Shown here: positions 16,936-25,734 of the stretch, one piece after another
Layout of the letters: each line of letters starts with the position of its first letter
How positions within the stretch are numbered: the stretch's first letter is position 1
Assembly: GCA_017415025.1 (NCBI GenBank)
Contig: JAFQJH010000027.1
Location: forward strand, 1 to 40,610
Direction: 5' to 3'
Origin: Clostridia bacterium
Lineage (GTDB): Bacteria > Bacillota > Clostridia > Oscillospirales > Acutalibacteraceae
DNA: 40,610 nucleotides
The notes under the pieces: generated by a model
Seen by the model: the letters and a program-made list of their open reading frames with translations, nothing else
What the model was told of the DNA's origin: nothing
Database searches by the model: none
Program-made: the position numbers and the translations under genes

Positions 16936-17511
16936 ATGAAATTACTTGAAGAGCGAATTTTAAAGGACGGCAAGGTTTTTCCCGGTAATGTCCTCAAGGT
17001 TGACCGTTTTCTCAATCATCAGGTTGATGTCAAGCTTCTTAACGAAATCGGTAAGGAGTTTTACCGCCTTTTTAAGGACGAGCAGGTCAATAAGATTTTT
17101 ACAATTGAGGCTTCGGGTATAGGAATAGCCTGTATCGTTGCGCAGTACTTTGACGTTCCCGTTGTTTTTGCAAAGAAAACTCTCGGCAAAAACATTTCAT
17201 CGGACGTTTATTCAACTCCGATAACCTCGTTCACTCACGGCAGAACTTACGATGTCATCGTCTCGCAGGAGTTCCTCAACGAGGATGACCGTATTCTCAT
17301 CATTGACGATTTCCTTGCACAGGGCTGTGCTCTGCAGGGGCTTATCAGCCTTATCAATTCCGCAGGTGCGCATATTGTCGGCGCAGGCATCGTTATTGAA
17401 AAAGCATTTCAGCAGGGTGGCGAGCTCATCCGCTCGCAGGGTATCCGCGTCGAGTCTCTTGCAAGAGTCGAGTCTATGACAGACGACGGAAAAATTACCT
17501 TCTGCGAATAA
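16936..17511 (+). CDS. xpt: Xanthine phosphoribosyltransferase
   Basis: A 191-residue type I phosphoribosyltransferase converting xanthine (and more weakly guanine) plus PRPP to the nucleotide. The opening MKLLEERILKDGKV and VLKVDRFLNHQVDV match the Xpt family. The PRPP loop is RILIIDDFLAQGCA, and the C-terminus has the family's GGELIRSQG region. An upstream in-frame GTG lies in the ribosome-site region (GGAGAG), so ATG at 16936 is preferred; length then fits the family. It heads a cluster with a BMP-type nucleoside importer, which would bring in the base or nucleoside that Xpt salvages. Confidence 0.94.
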   Translation: MKLLEERILKDGKVFPGNVLKVDRFLNHQVDVKLLNEIGKEFYRLFKDEQVNKIFTIEASGIGIACIVAQYFDVPVVFAKKTLGKNISSDVYSTPITSFTHGRTYDVIVSQEFLNEDDRILIIDDFLAQGCALQGLISLINSAGAHIVGAGIVIEKAFQQGGELIRSQGIRVESLARVESMTDDGKITFCE

Positions 17512-17570
17512 TTTATTTCAGGTAGCAATTTTTTAGCTATAAATTTAAATTAAAACGGAGGAAAAACATT

Positions 17571-18833
17571 ATGAAAAAGATTATTGCACTGCTTCTTGCT
17601 GCAGTAATGGTTTTCGCACTTGCAGCTTGCGGCGGCAACGGCGATGACGAGAAGACCAAGGGCATGAGCGAATCACCGATCGCAGAGGTTGCTCTCAATG
17701 TTGATTACGAAGTTCCCGCTGACTTCAAAATCGGCTTCATCTGTCTTCACGATGAAAACTCAACCTATGACCTTAACTTCCTCAACGCAGTTGATAAGAT
17801 TAAGGAAGCTCTCAAGCTTACTGACGAGCAGGTTATCGTAAGAGTAAACATTCCCGAAGGTAATGAATGCTACGTTGCAGCTAAGGACCTCGTATCAGAG
17901 GGCTGTAAGATTGTTTTCGCTAACTCATTCGGCCACGAGAACTTTATGATTCAGGCTGCAAAGGAGTTCCCGAACGTTCAGTTCTGCCATGCAACAGGTA
18001 CAAAGGCTCACACAGAGGGTCTTGACAACTACCACAACGCTTTCGCATCAATCTACGAGGGTCGTTTCCTTGCAGGTGTTGCAGCAGGTCTCAAGCTCAA
18101 CGAAATGATCGAAGCAGGTCAGTTCACTGCTGAAGAAGCAAAGATGGGCTATGTAGGTGCTTTCACTTATGCTGAAGTTATCTCAGGCTATACATCATTC
18201 TACCTCGGCGCAAAGAGCGTATGCCCGACAGTTACAATGGACGTTCAGTTCACAGGCTCATGGTATGATGCAACAGAAGAGAAGAATGCTGCTGAAGCTC
18301 TCATCGCACGTAATTGTAAGCTTATCAGCCAGCACGCTGACTCAATGGGTGCTCCCGGTGCTTGCGAGGCTAAGGGTATTCCCAACGTTTCATATAACGG
18401 TTCAACTTATGAGTCCTGCTACGAGACATTCATCATCTCTTCTGCAATCAACTGGGCTCCGTACTACAACTACATCATCGGCCAGGTTGTTAAGGGCGAG
18501 AAGATTGACGCTGACTGGTGCGGCGGTATCGCTGAAGGTTCAGTAGTTCTCACAGGCATCAATCAGGATGTTGCTGCTGAAGGCACATTCGAGAAGATTC
18601 AGGCTCTTGTAGAGGATATCAAGGCAGGCAAGCTCAACATCTTTGATACAGCAAACTTCACAGTTGGCGGCAAGGCTGTTGAAAATTACAAGGCTGACGT
18701 TGATACAGACGATGCTTTCCAGCCCGATACAGAGGTTGTTGCTGACGGCTTCTTCCACGAGTCAGAGTACCGTTCAGCTCCTTACTTCGATCTCAGAATC
18801 GACGGCATCACTCTTCTTAACGAGAAGTTCTGA
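17571..18833 (+). CDS. BMP-family substrate-binding lipoprotein of a nucleoside ABC importer
   Basis: The 420-residue protein begins with a lipoprotein signal MKKIIALLLAAVMVFALAAC, with the lipid-modified Cys at residue 20. The mature part is a BMP/PnrA-like binding protein (KIGFICLHDENSTYDLNF; FANSFGHENFM; KMGYVGAFTYAEVISGYTSFYLGA; QHADSMG), a family known to bind purine nucleosides. It lies 59 bases after xpt, with CGGAGG before the ATG, and ahead of the ATPase and permease genes. Its codon use is markedly biased to frequent codons, which suggests high expression. Confidence 0.92.
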   Translation: MKKIIALLLAAVMVFALAACGGNGDDEKTKGMSESPIAEVALNVDYEVPADFKIGFICLHDENSTYDLNFLNAVDKIKEALKLTDEQVIVRVNIPEGNECYVAAKDLVSEGCKIVFANSFGHENFMIQAAKEFPNVQFCHATGTKAHTEGLDNYHNAFASIYEGRFLAGVAAGLKLNEMIEAGQFTAEEAKMGYVGAFTYAEVISGYTSFYLGAKSVCPTVTMDVQFTGSWYDATEEKNAAEALIARNCKLISQHADSMGAPGACEAKGIPNVSYNGSTYESCYETFIISSAINWAPYYNYIIGQVVKGEKIDADWCGGIAEGSVVLTGINQDVAAEGTFEKIQALVEDIKAGKLNIFDTANFTVGGKAVENYKADVDTDDAFQPDTEVVADGFFHESEYRSAPYFDLRIDGITLLNEKF

Positions 18834-18868
18834 TTCCTGCCGTAAACGGTTAAACAGTTAAATTGAAT

Positions 18869-18950
18869 AAGCGGGACAGCTTTGTCCCGCTTACTCTTGT
18901 TTTAACGTTGAAAAAACAACCTTTACGAAGGTTGCTTTTTCAGCGTTAAA
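18869..18950 (+). terminator. Two strong hairpins after the binding-protein gene
   Basis: AAGCGGGAC/GTCCCGCTT (18869-18892) is followed by a long hairpin spanning 18901-18950 (TTTAACG...CAACCTT-TACG-AAGGTTG...CGTTAAA). They lie between the binding-protein gene and the ATPase gene. Such structures often give partial termination or protect the 3' end, so the binding protein is made in excess over the membrane parts. The role is inferred. Confidence 0.65.
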
Positions 18951-18970
18951 AAGCAAAGGAGGAGTACATT

Positions 18971-20509
18971 TTGGCAGAAACTGCAGCTATTGAGCTTAAG
19001 AATATAAGCAAATATTTTGGCGGTAAGGCAGCTAACAAAAATGTCAACCTGTCAATTAATACAGGTGAAATTCTGTCAATTCTCGGCGAAAACGGAAGCG
19101 GCAAAACCACGCTTATGAATATGATTGCCGGCATCTATTTCCCCGATGAGGGACAGATTTTTATTGACGGCAAGGAGGTTGTCATCCGCTCTCCGAGAGA
19201 TGCATTCAAATACAAAATAGGTATGATACATCAGCATTTCAAGCTTGTTGATGTTTTTTCCGCCACGGAAAATATAATTCTCGGCATTGAAAACAAGGAA
19301 AAATTCGACCTTAAAGCAGCGGCAAACAGGGTTAAAGAAATCAGTGAGCGCTATGGCTTTGATGTTGACCCGATGAAGAAAATTCACGAGATGTCAGTTT
19401 CAGAAAAGCAGACGGTAGAAATTATCAAGGTGCTTTACAGAGGTGCGGATATTCTTATCCTTGACGAGCCGACGGCTGTTCTCACTCCGCAGGAGACACA
19501 AAAGCTGTTCAGCGTTCTTCGTAAAATGAAGGATGACGGCAAGTCAATTATTATCATTACTCACAAGCTTCACGAGGTTCTTTCACTGTCTGATAGGGTT
19601 GCTGTTTTGCGTAAGGGCGAATATGTCGGTACAGTCAGAACGGCTGAGGCTGACGAGGCAATTCTTACGGAAATGATGGTAGGCAAGAAGGTTAGCCTTA
19701 ACATCGAAAGAAGTGAGCCGAAAAACTGCGAGGAAAGACTCATAATCAAAAACCTTAATTGCGTTGACCGTGAGGGTGTCAAAATTCTCAACAACGTTTC
19801 ATTCACCGCTCATTCGGGAGAAATTCTCGGTATTGCAGGTATTGCAGGCTCGGGTCAGCGTGAGCTTCTCGAAGCGATTGCAGGACTTCAGAAGGTGAAC
19901 GAGGGCGAAATTCTTTACAACAATCCCAAGACGGGAGAGTGCGATAACCTTCGCGATAAAACACCTATGCAGATTCGCGACCTCGGCGTTCGTCTTTCAT
20001 TCGTTCCCGAGGACAGACTCGGTATGGGACTTGTAGGTAATATGGATATCATTGACAATATGATGCTTCGTTCCTACCGTAAAGGACATTCAATGTTCCT
20101 TGAAAGAAAAGGTCCGAGAGACCTTGCAGAAAAGATTATCAAGGATCTCGAGGTTGTTACTCCCGACGCTAAAACTCCCGTCAGAAGACTTTCGGGCGGT
20201 AATATACAAAAAATTCTTGTCGGCCGTGAGATTGCGGCAGCACCCACGGTGCTTATGGCAGCTTACCCCGTAAGAGGTCTTGATATCGGCGCATCCTACA
20301 CAATCTACAATCTTCTCAACAAGCAGAAGGAAAAGGGCGTTGCTGTTATTTTCGTCGGTGAGGATCTCGACGTGCTTATTGAGCTTTGTGACAGAATTAT
20401 CGTCATCGGCTCGGGCAGTATCACGGGCACGGTTGATGCCAGAACGGCAACAAAGGAAGAGATCGGTCTTCTTATGACAAAGAGTACCGCACACGGAGGT
20501 GAAGCATAA
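18971..20509 (+). CDS. Nucleoside ABC importer, tandem ATPase subunit
   Basis: A 512-residue protein with two fused nucleotide-binding domains, of the type found in BMP-linked nucleoside and ribose importers. Domain 1 has Walker A LGENGSGKTT, a VSEKQTVEI signature region and ILILDEPTAVLT. Domain 2 has the degenerate Walker A GIAGSGQRE, signature LSGGNIQK and AAYPVRGLDIGA in place of a standard Walker B, all usual for this class. The start is TTG at 18971, six bases after AAAGGAGGAG. Its stop codon overlaps the next start (TAATG). Confidence 0.93.
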   Translation: MAETAAIELKNISKYFGGKAANKNVNLSINTGEILSILGENGSGKTTLMNMIAGIYFPDEGQIFIDGKEVVIRSPRDAFKYKIGMIHQHFKLVDVFSATENIILGIENKEKFDLKAAANRVKEISERYGFDVDPMKKIHEMSVSEKQTVEIIKVLYRGADILILDEPTAVLTPQETQKLFSVLRKMKDDGKSIIIITHKLHEVLSLSDRVAVLRKGEYVGTVRTAEADEAILTEMMVGKKVSLNIERSEPKNCEERLIIKNLNCVDREGVKILNNVSFTAHSGEILGIAGIAGSGQRELLEAIAGLQKVNEGEILYNNPKTGECDNLRDKTPMQIRDLGVRLSFVPEDRLGMGLVGNMDIIDNMMLRSYRKGHSMFLERKGPRDLAEKIIKDLEVVTPDAKTPVRRLSGGNIQKILVGREIAAAPTVLMAAYPVRGLDIGASYTIYNLLNKQKEKGVAVIFVGEDLDVLIELCDRIIVIGSGSITGTVDARTATKEEIGLLMTKSTAHGGEA

Positions 20510-21582
20510 TGAAAAAATTGAATTTCCATATTGTTAAGCGTGAGCCTATGGTGTGGTATAAGAGCGTTCTAGTACGTGCGGCGGCAATTGTTGCTGCGCT
20601 TCTTGTATCGGCTGTGGTAATCACCTTATTAACGGGTAAAAATCCCTTGCAGATTTATGCTTCAATGATTTCAGGTGCGTTCGGCTCATCACTCCGTATC
20701 TGGAGTCTTTTGCAGAATATAGCAATTCTTCTCTGCATTTCGCTTGCGGTTACACCGGCATTCAAAATGAAATTCTGGAACTGCGGTGCAGAGGGTCAGG
20801 TGCTTATCAGCGGTCTTGCCACCACGGCGGTTATGATGTTCCTCGGTGACAGCCTGCCTTATCCCGTGCTCCTTCTTGTAATGCTTGCCGCTTCGGTGCT
20901 TGCAGGCGTTGTGTGGGCGGTTATTCCTGCCTTCTTCAAGGCAATGTGGAATACCAACGAAACGCTGTTCACTCTTATGATGAACTACGTGGCAATTCAG
21001 TTTGTTGCCTTCTTCCTCAAGTATTTTGTTAAAAGCGGTTCAGGTGTTCTTGCACCTATGCCCGAGCACGGACTTCCCGTGCTTGCAGGACAGTCGTATT
21101 TGCTCAACATCATAATTGTTGCGGTACTCACCCTGATTGTTTATATCTACCTTAAAAAGACAAAGCACGGCTATGAGATTTCCGTTGTAGGTGAGAGTGA
21201 AAATACTGCAAAGTATATCGGCATCAACGTGCGCAAGGTTGTTGTCCGTACTCTCGTTGTTTCGGGTGCTCTTTGCGGTATTGCAGGTCTTCTTCTTGTC
21301 GGCGGAACAAACCATACAATCAGCACAACGACCGTTGACGGCAGAGGCTTTACTGCGATTATGGTTTCCTGGCTCGGTAAGTTCAATCCTGTTTATATGG
21401 TGCTTACCTCCTTCCTTATCGTTTTCCTTCAGAGAGGTGCAGGTCAGGTTTCAACGGATTTCCGCCTCCCGAGTGCTATTTCAGATATCGTAACGGGTAT
21501 TATTCTGTTCTTTATCATCGGTTGTGAATTTTTCCTTCAGTATAAAATTCTTTCAGCAAAAAACAGAAAGGAGAATGATTAA
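20509..21582 (+). CDS. Nucleoside ABC importer permease 1
   Basis: A 357-residue permease with about ten membrane segments. FKMKFWNCGAEGQVLISG and NETLFTLMMNYVAIQ are typical of the larger permease of BMP-dependent nucleoside importers. It overlaps the ATPase gene by one base, and its own stop overlaps the next start (TTAATG), which implies translational coupling. Confidence 0.92.
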   Translation: MKKLNFHIVKREPMVWYKSVLVRAAAIVAALLVSAVVITLLTGKNPLQIYASMISGAFGSSLRIWSLLQNIAILLCISLAVTPAFKMKFWNCGAEGQVLISGLATTAVMMFLGDSLPYPVLLLVMLAASVLAGVVWAVIPAFFKAMWNTNETLFTLMMNYVAIQFVAFFLKYFVKSGSGVLAPMPEHGLPVLAGQSYLLNIIIVAVLTLIVYIYLKKTKHGYEISVVGESENTAKYIGINVRKVVVRTLVVSGALCGIAGLLLVGGTNHTISTTTVDGRGFTAIMVSWLGKFNPVYMVLTSFLIVFLQRGAGQVSTDFRLPSAISDIVTGIILFFIIGCEFFLQYKILSAKNRKEND

Positions 21583-22529
21583 TGTTAGCCTTTCTTGTCA
21601 GCTCAATCAGACTCGGTATGGCGTTCCTTTTCGGCTCAACAGGTGAGACGATTACGGAAAAGTCAGGCCACCTCAATCTCGGTATTCCCGGTGTTATGTG
21701 CGTGGGTGCATCCTGCGGATGCTTTGCCGAGTACCTTTACCTTTCGGCTGCAGGCCCCGATGCAAACTATTTTCTTGCCGTGTTTATTCCCATTATAGCA
21801 ACAATGCTCGGCGGTGCGGTTATGGGACTCATTTTCAGCTTCCTCACCGTTACTTTGAGAGCTAATCAGAATGTAACGGGTCTCGCACTTACAACCTTCG
21901 GTGTCGGTGTATCGGACTATATGATTGCGGAAACAGGTGCAGTTTACAGTAAGGGCAGCCGTTTCTTCACGTCGTCCTTTCCTTTTGCAGAGGACCTCGG
22001 TTGGTTCGGCGAACTCTTCTTATCTCACGGTATTCTTATCTATCTTGCAATCATCATTGCTCTTGTCTCTTCCTTCGTGCTTACAAAAACTAGGGTCGGA
22101 CTCAACCTCAGATCAGTAGGTGAAAATCCTGCAACTGCTGACGCCGCAGGTATCAATGTTTCACGTTACAGATATGCGGCAACCTGCATCGGCTGTGCCA
22201 TAGCAGGTCTCGGCGGACTTTCGTTTATTATGGACTACCTTAACGGTAACTGGGAATACTGTATTGATGCTATCGGCTGGCTTGCGATTGCACTTGTAAT
22301 TTTCACCGTATGGAAGCCGAGCATTGCGATTATCGGCTCGATTATTTTCGGTGCTCTTTACATTGCAAGCAGCTACATCACAGGTGTAAGCTTTGCAAGT
22401 AAAGAAATTTTCAAGATGCTGCCTTACGTTGTTACGATAGTTGTTCTTGTGTTTACAAGCATACGTAATAAGCGTGACAACCAGCCTCCGCAGAGTCTCG
22501 GTCTCTCATATTTCCGCGAGGAAAGATAA
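21582..22529 (+). CDS. Nucleoside ABC importer permease 2
   Basis: A 315-residue permease with about eight to ten segments. It contains GSTGETITEKSGHLNLGIPGVM split around the conserved ITEKSGHLNLGIPG core, and GLNLRSVGENPATADAAGI, the coupling-helix motif of the smaller permease in this class. It is the last gene of the xpt-BMP-ATPase-permease-permease cluster. A strong terminator follows at 22540. Confidence 0.93.
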   Translation: MLAFLVSSIRLGMAFLFGSTGETITEKSGHLNLGIPGVMCVGASCGCFAEYLYLSAAGPDANYFLAVFIPIIATMLGGAVMGLIFSFLTVTLRANQNVTGLALTTFGVGVSDYMIAETGAVYSKGSRFFTSSFPFAEDLGWFGELFLSHGILIYLAIIIALVSSFVLTKTRVGLNLRSVGENPATADAAGINVSRYRYAATCIGCAIAGLGGLSFIMDYLNGNWEYCIDAIGWLAIALVIFTVWKPSIAIIGSIIFGALYIASSYITGVSFASKEIFKMLPYVVTIVVLVFTSIRNKRDNQPPQSLGLSYFREER

Positions 22530-22539
22530 AAAAATCAAA

Positions 22540-22566
22540 AGGAGTAGCTTCGGCTGCTCCTTTTTG
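22540..22566 (+). terminator. Terminator of the purine uptake cluster
   Basis: AGGAGTAGC-TTCG-GCTGCTCCT stem (22540-22561) followed by TTTT. The hairpin has a TTCG tetraloop and one G-T pair. Confidence 0.88.
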
Positions 22567-22594
22567 TTGATTTATCCGTCGGATATGGTATAAT
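22567..22594 (+). promoter_or_regulatory. Promoter for the potassium uptake operon
   Basis: TTGATT (22567-22572), 16 bases, TATAAT (22589-22594), 30 bases before the ktrB start. Confidence 0.75.
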
Positions 22595-22624
22595 AATACA
22601 AAAATATATAAGCAGGGGAAGACT

Positions 22625-23968
22625 ATGCTTCGTAAAATAATTAAGAAAATCTCCCGAACCCGATTGATTGCAATCGGCTTTTTCGCGGTAATCTTCATCG
22701 GGTCAATCCTCCTGATGCTGCCCTTCGCAACAAAGGACGGGCAGACAACATCATACATTGATGCACTTTTCACCGCAACGAGCGCAACCTGTGTAACGGG
22801 ACTTGTCCCGTTTGATACCTTTACCCATTGGACACTCTTCGGTCAGCTCGTCATACTTTTTATGATTCAGCTCGGCGGTATCGGATTTATGACCGTTATC
22901 ACAATGGCAACGCTGTTTATGCGCCATAAAATCGGCTTGCAGAACCGTATGCTGATTATGGAATCGGCAGGAACAATCTCACTTTCGGGTATAGGTGAGC
23001 TTGTCCGACGGATTGTTTTCGGTACGGCAGTTTTTGAAACGCTCGGTGCGCTTATACTTGCAACCCGATTTATTCCGAAATTCGGTTTGCTTCAGGGTAT
23101 TTACTTTTCAATCTTCCATTCGATTTCAGCCTTCTGTAACGCAGGCTTTGATCTTATGGGAACGCTTGAGCCGGGCTCGTCAATGATACTTTTTAACGGC
23201 GATGCAGTTGTAATGCTGACACTGACAATGCTTATTCTGACAGGCGGTATCGGCTTTTTTGTATGGAACGATATCCTCGTTTGTAAGGCAAGGTTCAAGA
23301 AATATCAGATGCATACAAAGCTCGTGCTTACCGCAACTGCAATTATTACCGTAGCTTCAACCGCTATGTTCTTCATTTTTGAATATGACGGTGCGTTTGA
23401 GGGAATGAACTTTTTTGATATGGTGATAAACTCGCTGTTCCAGTCCGTCACGCCCCGAACGGCAGGCTTTTCGGGTATTGATATGACAACACTCTCCGAG
23501 CCGGGAAGCATCCTGACAATGGTGCTTATGTTCATCGGCGGCAGTCCGGGCTCAACAGCAGGCGGTGTCAAGACAACAACAGTTGCCGTAATTCTTATTT
23601 CAACGCTCGCTTATCTTCAGGAGGATAACAACGTTACAATCTTCAAAAAACGCATTGAAGAAAAAATGGTACGCCGTGCTTGCTCAATCGCGTTCATTTA
23701 TTTTTCAATGATTTTCATCTGCTCTATGGTAATCAGCTTTGCTGAACCCGTGCAGATGAAAGAGGTGCTTTTCGAGGTCATATCCGCGGTTGCGACCGTC
23801 GGACTTTCGATGAATCTTACCGCAACGCTTTCCTTCGCGTCAAAGGCAATTTTAATCGTGCTTATGTACGCGGGCAGACTCGGCGCACTGACCTTTATTA
23901 TGATGCTTTCAAAGCGCGATACAACCGCAATATTAAAACGCCCCGTGGGCAAAATTATGATAGGATGA
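22625..23968 (+). CDS. ktrB: KtrB/TrkH-family potassium channel-like subunit
   Basis: A 447-residue membrane protein built from four membrane-pore-membrane repeats. The four selectivity-filter segments are visible: ATCVTGL, AFCNAGFD, PRTAGFSG and ATVGLSMN, each with the key glycine. The conserved GGSPGSTAGGVKTTT loop lies between repeats 3 and 4. The length fits KtrB rather than the longer TrkH. It imports K+ together with the regulatory subunit encoded seven bases downstream. Confidence 0.93.
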   Translation: MLRKIIKKISRTRLIAIGFFAVIFIGSILLMLPFATKDGQTTSYIDALFTATSATCVTGLVPFDTFTHWTLFGQLVILFMIQLGGIGFMTVITMATLFMRHKIGLQNRMLIMESAGTISLSGIGELVRRIVFGTAVFETLGALILATRFIPKFGLLQGIYFSIFHSISAFCNAGFDLMGTLEPGSSMILFNGDAVVMLTLTMLILTGGIGFFVWNDILVCKARFKKYQMHTKLVLTATAIITVASTAMFFIFEYDGAFEGMNFFDMVINSLFQSVTPRTAGFSGIDMTTLSEPGSILTMVLMFIGGSPGSTAGGVKTTTVAVILISTLAYLQEDNNVTIFKKRIEEKMVRRACSIAFIYFSMIFICSMVISFAEPVQMKEVLFEVISAVATVGLSMNLTATLSFASKAILIVLMYAGRLGALTFIMMLSKRDTTAILKRPVGKIMIG

Positions 23969-23975
23969 TGTTAAT

Positions 23976-24626
23976 ATGAAATCAATTCTTGTAATCGGTA
24001 TGGGCAGACTCGGCAGACACCTTGCGTCAACAATGATAGACCTCGGCAATGAGGTTATGGTTATCGACAAGGATCCCGAGGTTATTGAAAGTCTTTCACC
24101 CGTGCACGGCGATGCCAACATCGGCGACTGCACAAACGAAAATGTAATCAAGGCGCTTGGTGTCGATAATTTTGACATCTGCTTTGTCACGATTGACTCC
24201 GACTTCCAGTCGTCACTCGTTGTTACTTCGCTTCTCAAAACCTACGGTGCAAACCTTGTTGTTTCAACAGCAAAGCGCGATATTCAGGCGGATTTGCTCA
24301 AGAAAATCGGCGCTGATGAGGTTGTTTATCCCGAGCGCGAAATTGCCGAAAAGCTTGCTGTCAGATATAATTCAAGCAATATTTTCGATTTTATCAAGCT
24401 CACTCCCGAATATGCAATTTACGAAATTCCCGCACCCGCTGTCTGGACGGGAAAAACAATCTCAAATCTTGGTGTCCGCCAGCATTATAAGGTCAATATA
24501 ATCGCAATCAAGCAGGGCAATACACTCAATACGATGCCGGGTCCCGATTATACCTTTAAGGCTGATGACCACGTGATCGTTATCGGCAAAGCAGGGGACG
24601 TATTCAAGCTTTCGTCCGAGAAATAA
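23976..24626 (+). CDS. ktrA: KtrA/TrkA-family regulatory subunit of K+ uptake
   Basis: A 216-residue cytoplasmic protein with an RCK-N Rossmann domain (VIGMGRLGRHLA, then VMVIDKDPEVIE) and a C-terminal RCK-C domain (about 135-216). KtrA rings gate KtrB in response to ATP/ADP and sometimes cyclic-di-AMP, which binds RCK-C in Firmicutes. It is translationally close to ktrB and to the downstream esterase gene (12 bases). Confidence 0.94.
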   Translation: MKSILVIGMGRLGRHLASTMIDLGNEVMVIDKDPEVIESLSPVHGDANIGDCTNENVIKALGVDNFDICFVTIDSDFQSSLVVTSLLKTYGANLVVSTAKRDIQADLLKKIGADEVVYPEREIAEKLAVRYNSSNIFDFIKLTPEYAIYEIPAPAVWTGKTISNLGVRQHYKVNIIAIKQGNTLNTMPGPDYTFKADDHVIVIGKAGDVFKLSSEK

Positions 24627-24638
24627 AGGAGTATTTTT

Positions 24639-25730
24639 ATGATAGTTAAAGAACGCCTTGAGGCTTTAAAAATTCCGTCACCGCTCGAAATCACGGGCGA
24701 GCGTGCAACAACCGCCGAGGAGTGGGAGAAAATCAGACCTCTTGTCAGAGAGATGATGTACAAATGCGAATACGGCTATATCCCCGAAAAGCCCGAAAGT
24801 ATATCATTTAAGGTTGTTGAAACCGACGACCGCTTCTGTGCAGGTAAGGGTATAAGAGAGGATATTGAAATCACTTCTCACATAAACGGTGAGGATTTCA
24901 CCTTCCCGATAACCTATGTCTATCCCGCAAACGGCAAGAAAAATAAAGCGTTTGTATGCATTAACTTCCGTCCCGATGTGCCCGACAAGTATATCCCGAC
25001 AGAGGAAATTATTGATAACGGCTTCGCAATTGCTTCGTTCTGCTATCAGAACGTCACGACCGACGACGGCGATTTTACAAACGGACTTGCAGGTGTGATT
25101 TATAAGAATAAGGAGCGCACCCTTTATTCACCCGGTAAAATCGCAATGTGGGCGTGGGCGGCGATGCGCGTTATGGATTTTCTCGAAACGAGAGAAGAGG
25201 TTGACCTTGATTGCGTGACCGTCTGCGGTCATTCAAGACTCGGCAAGACGGCGCTTTTAACAGGCATTTCCGATGAACGCTTTGCCTGTGTCCATTCCAA
25301 TTGCGCAGGCTGCAGCGGAGATTCACTTAACCGCGGTAAAAAGGAAGGGACGGAAAAAATCGGAGATATAATCCGCAATTTTGAATTCTGGTTCTGTGAA
25401 AACTACAAAAATTATATCGGTAAGGATGAAGAAACCGAATTTGAACAGCATTTTATGCACGCGTTAATTGCACCCCGTCCCGTACATATTGCATCTGCCG
25501 AGCTTGATAAGTGGGCTGGCCCCGAAGCACAGTTCCTTTGCTGTGCCGCCGCTTCCGAGGTCTACGAGCTTTACGGCAAAAAAGGCTTTGTTTATGAAGA
25601 GGAAGACTATCTCAACTGCGGCAAAATGCTCCACGACGGCAATATCGGACTTTACTTCCGCCACGGCAGACATTATTTTGCCCGCGACGATTGGCACGGA
25701 CTTATCGATTTTATCAATAAAAAATGGTGA
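24639..25730 (+). CDS. Alpha/beta hydrolase, CE15 glucuronoyl-esterase-like
   Basis: A 363-residue alpha/beta hydrolase. The nucleophile Ser is in VCGHSRLGKTALL (about residue 199), the motif seen in CE15-type glucuronoyl and related xylan-side-chain esterases. The rest of the family pattern includes IAPRPVHIASAELDKWAGPEA and RHGRHYFARDDWHGLIDF (likely His region near 345-355). There is no signal peptide, so it would act inside the cell on imported oligosaccharides. It is 12 bases after ktrA and four bases before a sialidase-like gene, all in one apparent operon. The substrate is not certain. Confidence 0.78.
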   Translation: MIVKERLEALKIPSPLEITGERATTAEEWEKIRPLVREMMYKCEYGYIPEKPESISFKVVETDDRFCAGKGIREDIEITSHINGEDFTFPITYVYPANGKKNKAFVCINFRPDVPDKYIPTEEIIDNGFAIASFCYQNVTTDDGDFTNGLAGVIYKNKERTLYSPGKIAMWAWAAMRVMDFLETREEVDLDCVTVCGHSRLGKTALLTGISDERFACVHSNCAGCSGDSLNRGKKEGTEKIGDIIRNFEFWFCENYKNYIGKDEETEFEQHFMHALIAPRPVHIASAELDKWAGPEAQFLCCAAASEVYELYGKKGFVYEEEDYLNCGKMLHDGNIGLYFRHGRHYFARDDWHGLIDFINKKW

Positions 25731-25734
25731 TGTT

